Source: Phoronis australis
Lineage: Eukaryota; Phoronida; Phoronidae
DNA length: 64,000 nt
NCBI GenBank assembly: GCA_002633005.1
Contig: NMRA01000093.1
Coordinates: 754,577-818,576 of the forward strand
Reading direction: 5' to 3'
The notes beneath the pieces were generated by a model. It saw only the letters and a list, made by a program, of their open reading frames with translations, was not told the DNA's origin and did not search any database. The position numbers were made by a program, and so were the translations under genes. Of this stretch, positions 60,401 to 64,000 are shown in pieces. Positions within the stretch are counted from its first letter, which is position 1. Each line of letters starts with the position of its first letter.

Positions 60401-63400
60401 CTGACTGTGGCCCATAGATTTTCACAAACTAACAAGAGTAAAAAACTAAAAGACGTAAAAACTGCCACTACATTTAACATTTCAGTGCACCGTAAATCTT
60501 CAGCTCGCTTATAATCCCCCAAAAGAAAGGAGGTCAAGTGTCAACGCGAGCGGTTCAAAGGCTGCTAGTGGTAAGTAAAACTTCAGCACACACTTATTGA
60601 AGACATTATTTGTATTTATTCCATCTGATTTAAGAGGGCCCTACCATATAAGCCACTTCCTTAGCCTACAACAGTCCGTTAAGGATTGCTAAACACGTAA
60701 TTTCAAGATTTCAAAGATTAACTTCTCTTGTTATTTTAGATGTATTGGGCTAACCAGATAATCCTAGCAAAGCCTTAGCAAAATAAGAAAACGAGAGTTT
60801 GAAAAAGATGTTGTATCTCATTAAAACCGTAAATAGGTAGCAAGCGCCATCCTGTGACTTTCCGGAGAATTGTGCGAACAAGTATAATCAGGAAAAGAAA
60901 CAATTTGTAAATAAAATGCGGTTTTAAAGAAGACACAACTTCTGATACACTTAAAAACGATTATGAACATATAAAAAACCATAGTAATTCCATATATTAA
61001 GAACTATTAATTGATAGTGACATGAACAAATAATAAAAACTGTGCCTTGTTTTGTTAGGGTAACGATGACATATCCCCATACTAATTTACATAAAAATAA
61101 TCTCGCAAAACGAGATATTTGCGAGATTGTAATGGTAACTGGTTTCCGACACACCAGAAGACCCGGAGTTGTTTGTAAACTAGTACTTCATTTGCATATT
61201 CACAATTTAATGAGACATAGAATCCTTAATTATTTAAATGTAGGCCCGTCAAATGATAGATGAAGTTGCCTTTTCGTGTCATATTACGTCACCAGCACAA
61301 ACAACAACAATTTACACGAGTTATCTTTCAAGATAGGCTTTCAAGTTTTTGAAGTTTTTCTTCAAAGGAGGCCTTTTTCATACCCTTTTTACCTAAAATA
61401 AGGTTGGCTGATTATCCCAGACATGTGTTCCGTTAAGGCTTTCTGTAATATTATTAACTAGTCGTGCTGGACCACTCCGGAAGTAACAATTTCCCGCCAT
61501 TTTGTTTCTGTGTTCGAGTTTAGTGTGAGGATCCTTTCCACTGTTATTTTCGTGCTGGTTTCCTAAAATTGCCTTCACCACTTCTCATTGACGGGTATTC
61601 TAAGACAATTAACCTAGTTTGTTTGAAAATTCAGTTACGTTGGAGATGGGGATCGTTTAGTTTGTGGTAGCCTGAAAATGATTGGAGTTGGCGACCCACG
61701 TCACATACACATGCCAGTAACGTGAGTGACAGAGACATTGTTCGTAACGAACCATATTTTTACTAAAAATGACATGAAAAAAGGTTTCCGTCTCCTTTAA
61801 AGAACTGGTGTACGTGCTAAGTAAACAAGCACCTTAAATCGCGGAGAAAGGTTTAAAAATTGGTTTGGTTTCAGCCCATTAGTTTTTAAACCACGTCGTT
61901 TTTGCGTTTTATTTGTATACCAGAACAGTTCAATTTTGTATGACGGACGCCAAGGAGAGGTCAAAATCTGGCTGAAACATAAGTGGTATATCTTTTCAAT
62001 CAAGTTTTCTGTTGGAAGAGAGGACGGAAAACACATTTTGGGATTACTGCTGGGTTGGATAGACTTTCCGAATGTTATTAATTGAGATTTAACTGAAATC
62101 GAGACCGCCTCATATAGTTGGCTACGAGTTGCATTGACCGCCAGCACTACTAGCAAAGCCTCCAACTGCTATCGCTGCGGTCGTGGACTCTATTAGATCT
62201 TGGTGCTGATCTCAAATACACAATGCTGTTGCCGAAAGTGTCACTTTAAAATTAAGTTCAACTTATTTTTATTCCAGGCAGCAAGATAGACATTGAAGAA
62301 AGTAAGTTTAAAGGATACTAAGCCCTGTTTTGTTGATTTCAACCAATCCTCTTTCTGTCACCTGATAATGCATCATTGTCATTGGCATCCCAGCTGAGCG
62401 ATAAAAGAAGCATTGAACTAAAAATTCATACTCCCTATGTCACAGGTTGGATGTTACGGTTCTTGGTGGGTGGTATTTCCCCAAAGTCACCGTGTAGCTC
62501 GCCTAGAACTTGGCCGTGCTTGCCCATTTAGCAGATTTCGGATGGAGTTTTTTAAATTTTGCTCCAAACTTTTGAAGTTTGTCGAGGGTTACAAAGCATT
62601 ATTTGGTTTCTGTGAAGTGGATGGGAAGGTCGTTTTTAATATCTGTTAATTGGCCAAAACCGGATTTGGTATTGTTTCAAACAAACACAGCTTCAGGTAA
62701 ACATAACGTCAAGATGTATTTTTCAAGTTTAACAAACTGCCACAGCAAAAATTCACATTTAAAAACATCACTTGATTCTCTCCGCTGGTTGAGCCACGTC
62801 AACCTGCTAATCTGATTGACTTTTGGTGACAATGTCCAGCTCACGAACCAATCAGATGTCCCAGCGGGGTAGCCTTCTGTAGGCCTTGCAACATCACGCG
62901 AGTGAATGGCGCATGTTTCGTGAGTATGCTCTAGACCATATTGGCAGAACCTACTGAAATGGTAGTCAGTGTAGTGATTGGTAGGATGAAATGTTGAATT
63001 ACGGCATATGATTAATGAATTCTTGTATAAAACTCACTCTTTCCGTTCCTTGAATAAATATTTTCCGCCACAAATACAGACTAATTTTTAAATTCACGGC
63101 GTTCAGTCCCGAATAACTCGGATGAACCCGCGGAGAGAATCAAAGTGTAGACTCAAACTTTGCTGGCAGCATGAGTTTTGGAGTAGACGATGCTCTGACT
63201 CTATGAGGTTGCGTAGAGCCTTGTGCCATAGTTGTGTTGTTTGCACCCTTGACGCTCAATACATGTTGCGCTAGAAGGTATTTCATTTTTTGTTGAGGCG
63301 AAGAATTCGACAATGTGATGGACGAGAAGGAGGAAGAACCATCACCGGTCAAGAGTAAGAGGAAATCAATGGCTTCCAAACAGAGAGTGTATTCTAGCAA

Positions 63401-63416
63401 AGTACAAGACTTTCAG
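54413..63416 (+). CDS. Ferlin, dysferlin/myoferlin-like, N-terminal seven exons (3' incomplete)
   Basis: Ferlins are tail-anchored multi-C2 proteins in membrane fusion and repair. Exons: 54413-54503, 55997-56058, 56462-56553, 59967-60075, 60486-60570, 62278-62301 (24-nt microexon), 63298-63416. Phases agree and give 194 codons. Residues 1 to about 96 form the C2A domain: strand 1 is MSLSVTVVKADL, followed by the NPHW turn (dysferlin NPVW) and then FDWERIGRNKLIGECYVPLR, which matches the dysferlin/myoferlin GRN-x-hydrophobic-GE/T segment. Candidate Ca2+ loop acids are Asp11, Asp22, Asp74 and Glu76, so the site looks less acidic than in dysferlin. Exons 5-7 are a charged linker ending in SSKVQDFQ, the motif that precedes C2B in dysferlin and myoferlin. 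An in-frame TGA at 54362-54364 supports the chosen ATG. The exon 7 donor (gtagca) is weak. The rest of the gene lies to the right. Dysferlin versus myoferlin cannot be separated; otoferlin fits less well. Confidence 0.88.
57060..58640 (-). mobile_element. Degenerate retroelement coding remnant in ferlin intron 3
   Basis: The minus strand, read through several stops and frameshifts, gives EDWKMSV, then KTPDIVVWSQK and IVELT. This resembles the C-terminal DIVLWS...ELTVPWEE segment of a family of RT-encoding elements in invertebrate and fish genomes. The upstream part (58640-57790) has fragments resembling the RT body (VLFLRVEDEIF, GMPGYSGCVVHISVLSELI). The assignment is by memory of the family and not certain. 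Confidence 0.45.
58901..58938. repeat. Small perfect hairpin in ferlin intron 3
   Basis: TCTTACCGG at 58901-58909 pairs with CCGGTAAGA at 58930-58938, with a further GCATA/TATGC pairing inside. No gene is attached. Confidence 0.5.
59903..59940. repeat. (GTT)n microsatellite before ferlin exon 4
   Basis: A GTT run with one GTTTT interruption ends 27 bases before the exon 4 acceptor. It may serve as part of the U-rich tract. Confidence 0.8.
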
Positions 63417-63974
63417 GTAGCATCTCGTTTTCCTGTTGTCACAGAGTTTAGGCCAAAGCATTTTACAAGTGGTTCTCGTCAGCATCTGACTCATATGAAA
63501 CCTATGCCTCCAAGCTGATATCAGGTGAGGATAGAGGTGAAAATAGGAAAAAGGGGCCCAATCCATTTCAGCTGGTCAGGAGACTTTTCTTTTTGGGAAA
63601 TATGGACAAGTAAAACAAGCCTCATCACCGCATCGATTTTCAAAAAATACAAACAAAAACCAGTTATAGTAGTTTCTGGTCCTATAAGACTCGTGTAAGG
63701 TTCTTGTATGTCACGAAGGGTGGGTTCAATATAAATTGAGTATCGATATTCCATGCGCGACGTTTGAAAATGATGTAGTATTGACCACGACCGTATTCAA
63801 TATTTATAAAGTACCCAAATGATATATTTCAAATTCACATCATGGAAAGAAATTCTATTTTGGAAACATTTACGCGGCGATTTCAATAACAGCGAAACGA
63901 GTTAACGAGGCCTAATGGACTCGAGTTGCTTATAAAGCGACTAACATTCACTTCAGCTAAAGGGGATCACTGAA

Positions 63975-64000
63975 CCACCGCCACCACCACCACCACCACC
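63975..64000. repeat. (CCA)n microsatellite running off the right edge
   Basis: CCACCG followed by repeated CCA units to the last base. Its full length is not visible. Confidence 0.8.

Noticed and set aside
61797-62165. 122-codon minus-strand open frame in ferlin intron 5
   Set aside because: No recognised domain or splice partners.
1-64000. Novel operon-like, CRISPR, toxin-antitoxin or phage-defence system
   Set aside because: The window is intron-rich animal DNA with conserved housekeeping genes; no such architecture exists on either strand.

Overview
This is nuclear DNA of an animal. It contains three intron-rich protein genes with canonical GT-AG splice signals, introns of a few hundred to a few thousand bases, microsatellites, decayed LINEs, MITEs and diverged tandem arrays. 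The proteins are clear orthologues of vertebrate ones, but the gene order and the repeats are not vertebrate. Exon-intron density, AT-rich introns and strong differences between two apparent haplotype copies suggest a highly heterozygous, slowly evolving marine invertebrate. I cannot name the phylum from the sequence.

Left third (339-19627, + strand): 24 unique coding exons of RRP12, a HEAT-repeat ribosome-biogenesis factor. Its first roughly 330 codons lie off the left edge. All exon phases join and give 963 residues ending at a TAA. A 4.9-kb interval with no recognisable gene follows.

Middle (24527-50984, - strand): a complete exportin-7 (XPO7/RanBP16) gene of 25 unique exons encoding 1095 residues, convergent with RRP12. 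Intron 19 is a textbook U12-type AT-AC intron. Its introns hold several diverged tandem arrays, including one family built around a CCACTAGGGGGCG-like core.

Right third (54413-63416, + strand, running off the right edge): the first seven exons of a dysferlin/myoferlin-like ferlin, encoding the C2A domain, a charged linker and the start of C2B. It is divergent from XPO7. The 3.4 kb between their start codons holds a 5'-truncated LINE, a possible promoter segment and an 11 x 20-bp minisatellite just upstream of the ferlin ATG.

Two exons, RRP12 exon 13 and XPO7 exon 6, appear twice in near-identical blocks, each pair separated by a single 'n'. I read both as haplotype overlaps joined in the assembly rather than real duplications. 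No operons, CRISPR arrays or prokaryote-like systems are present. RRP12 (pre-ribosome maturation and export) and XPO7 (nuclear transport) are functionally adjacent, but nothing here shows that they are co-regulated.
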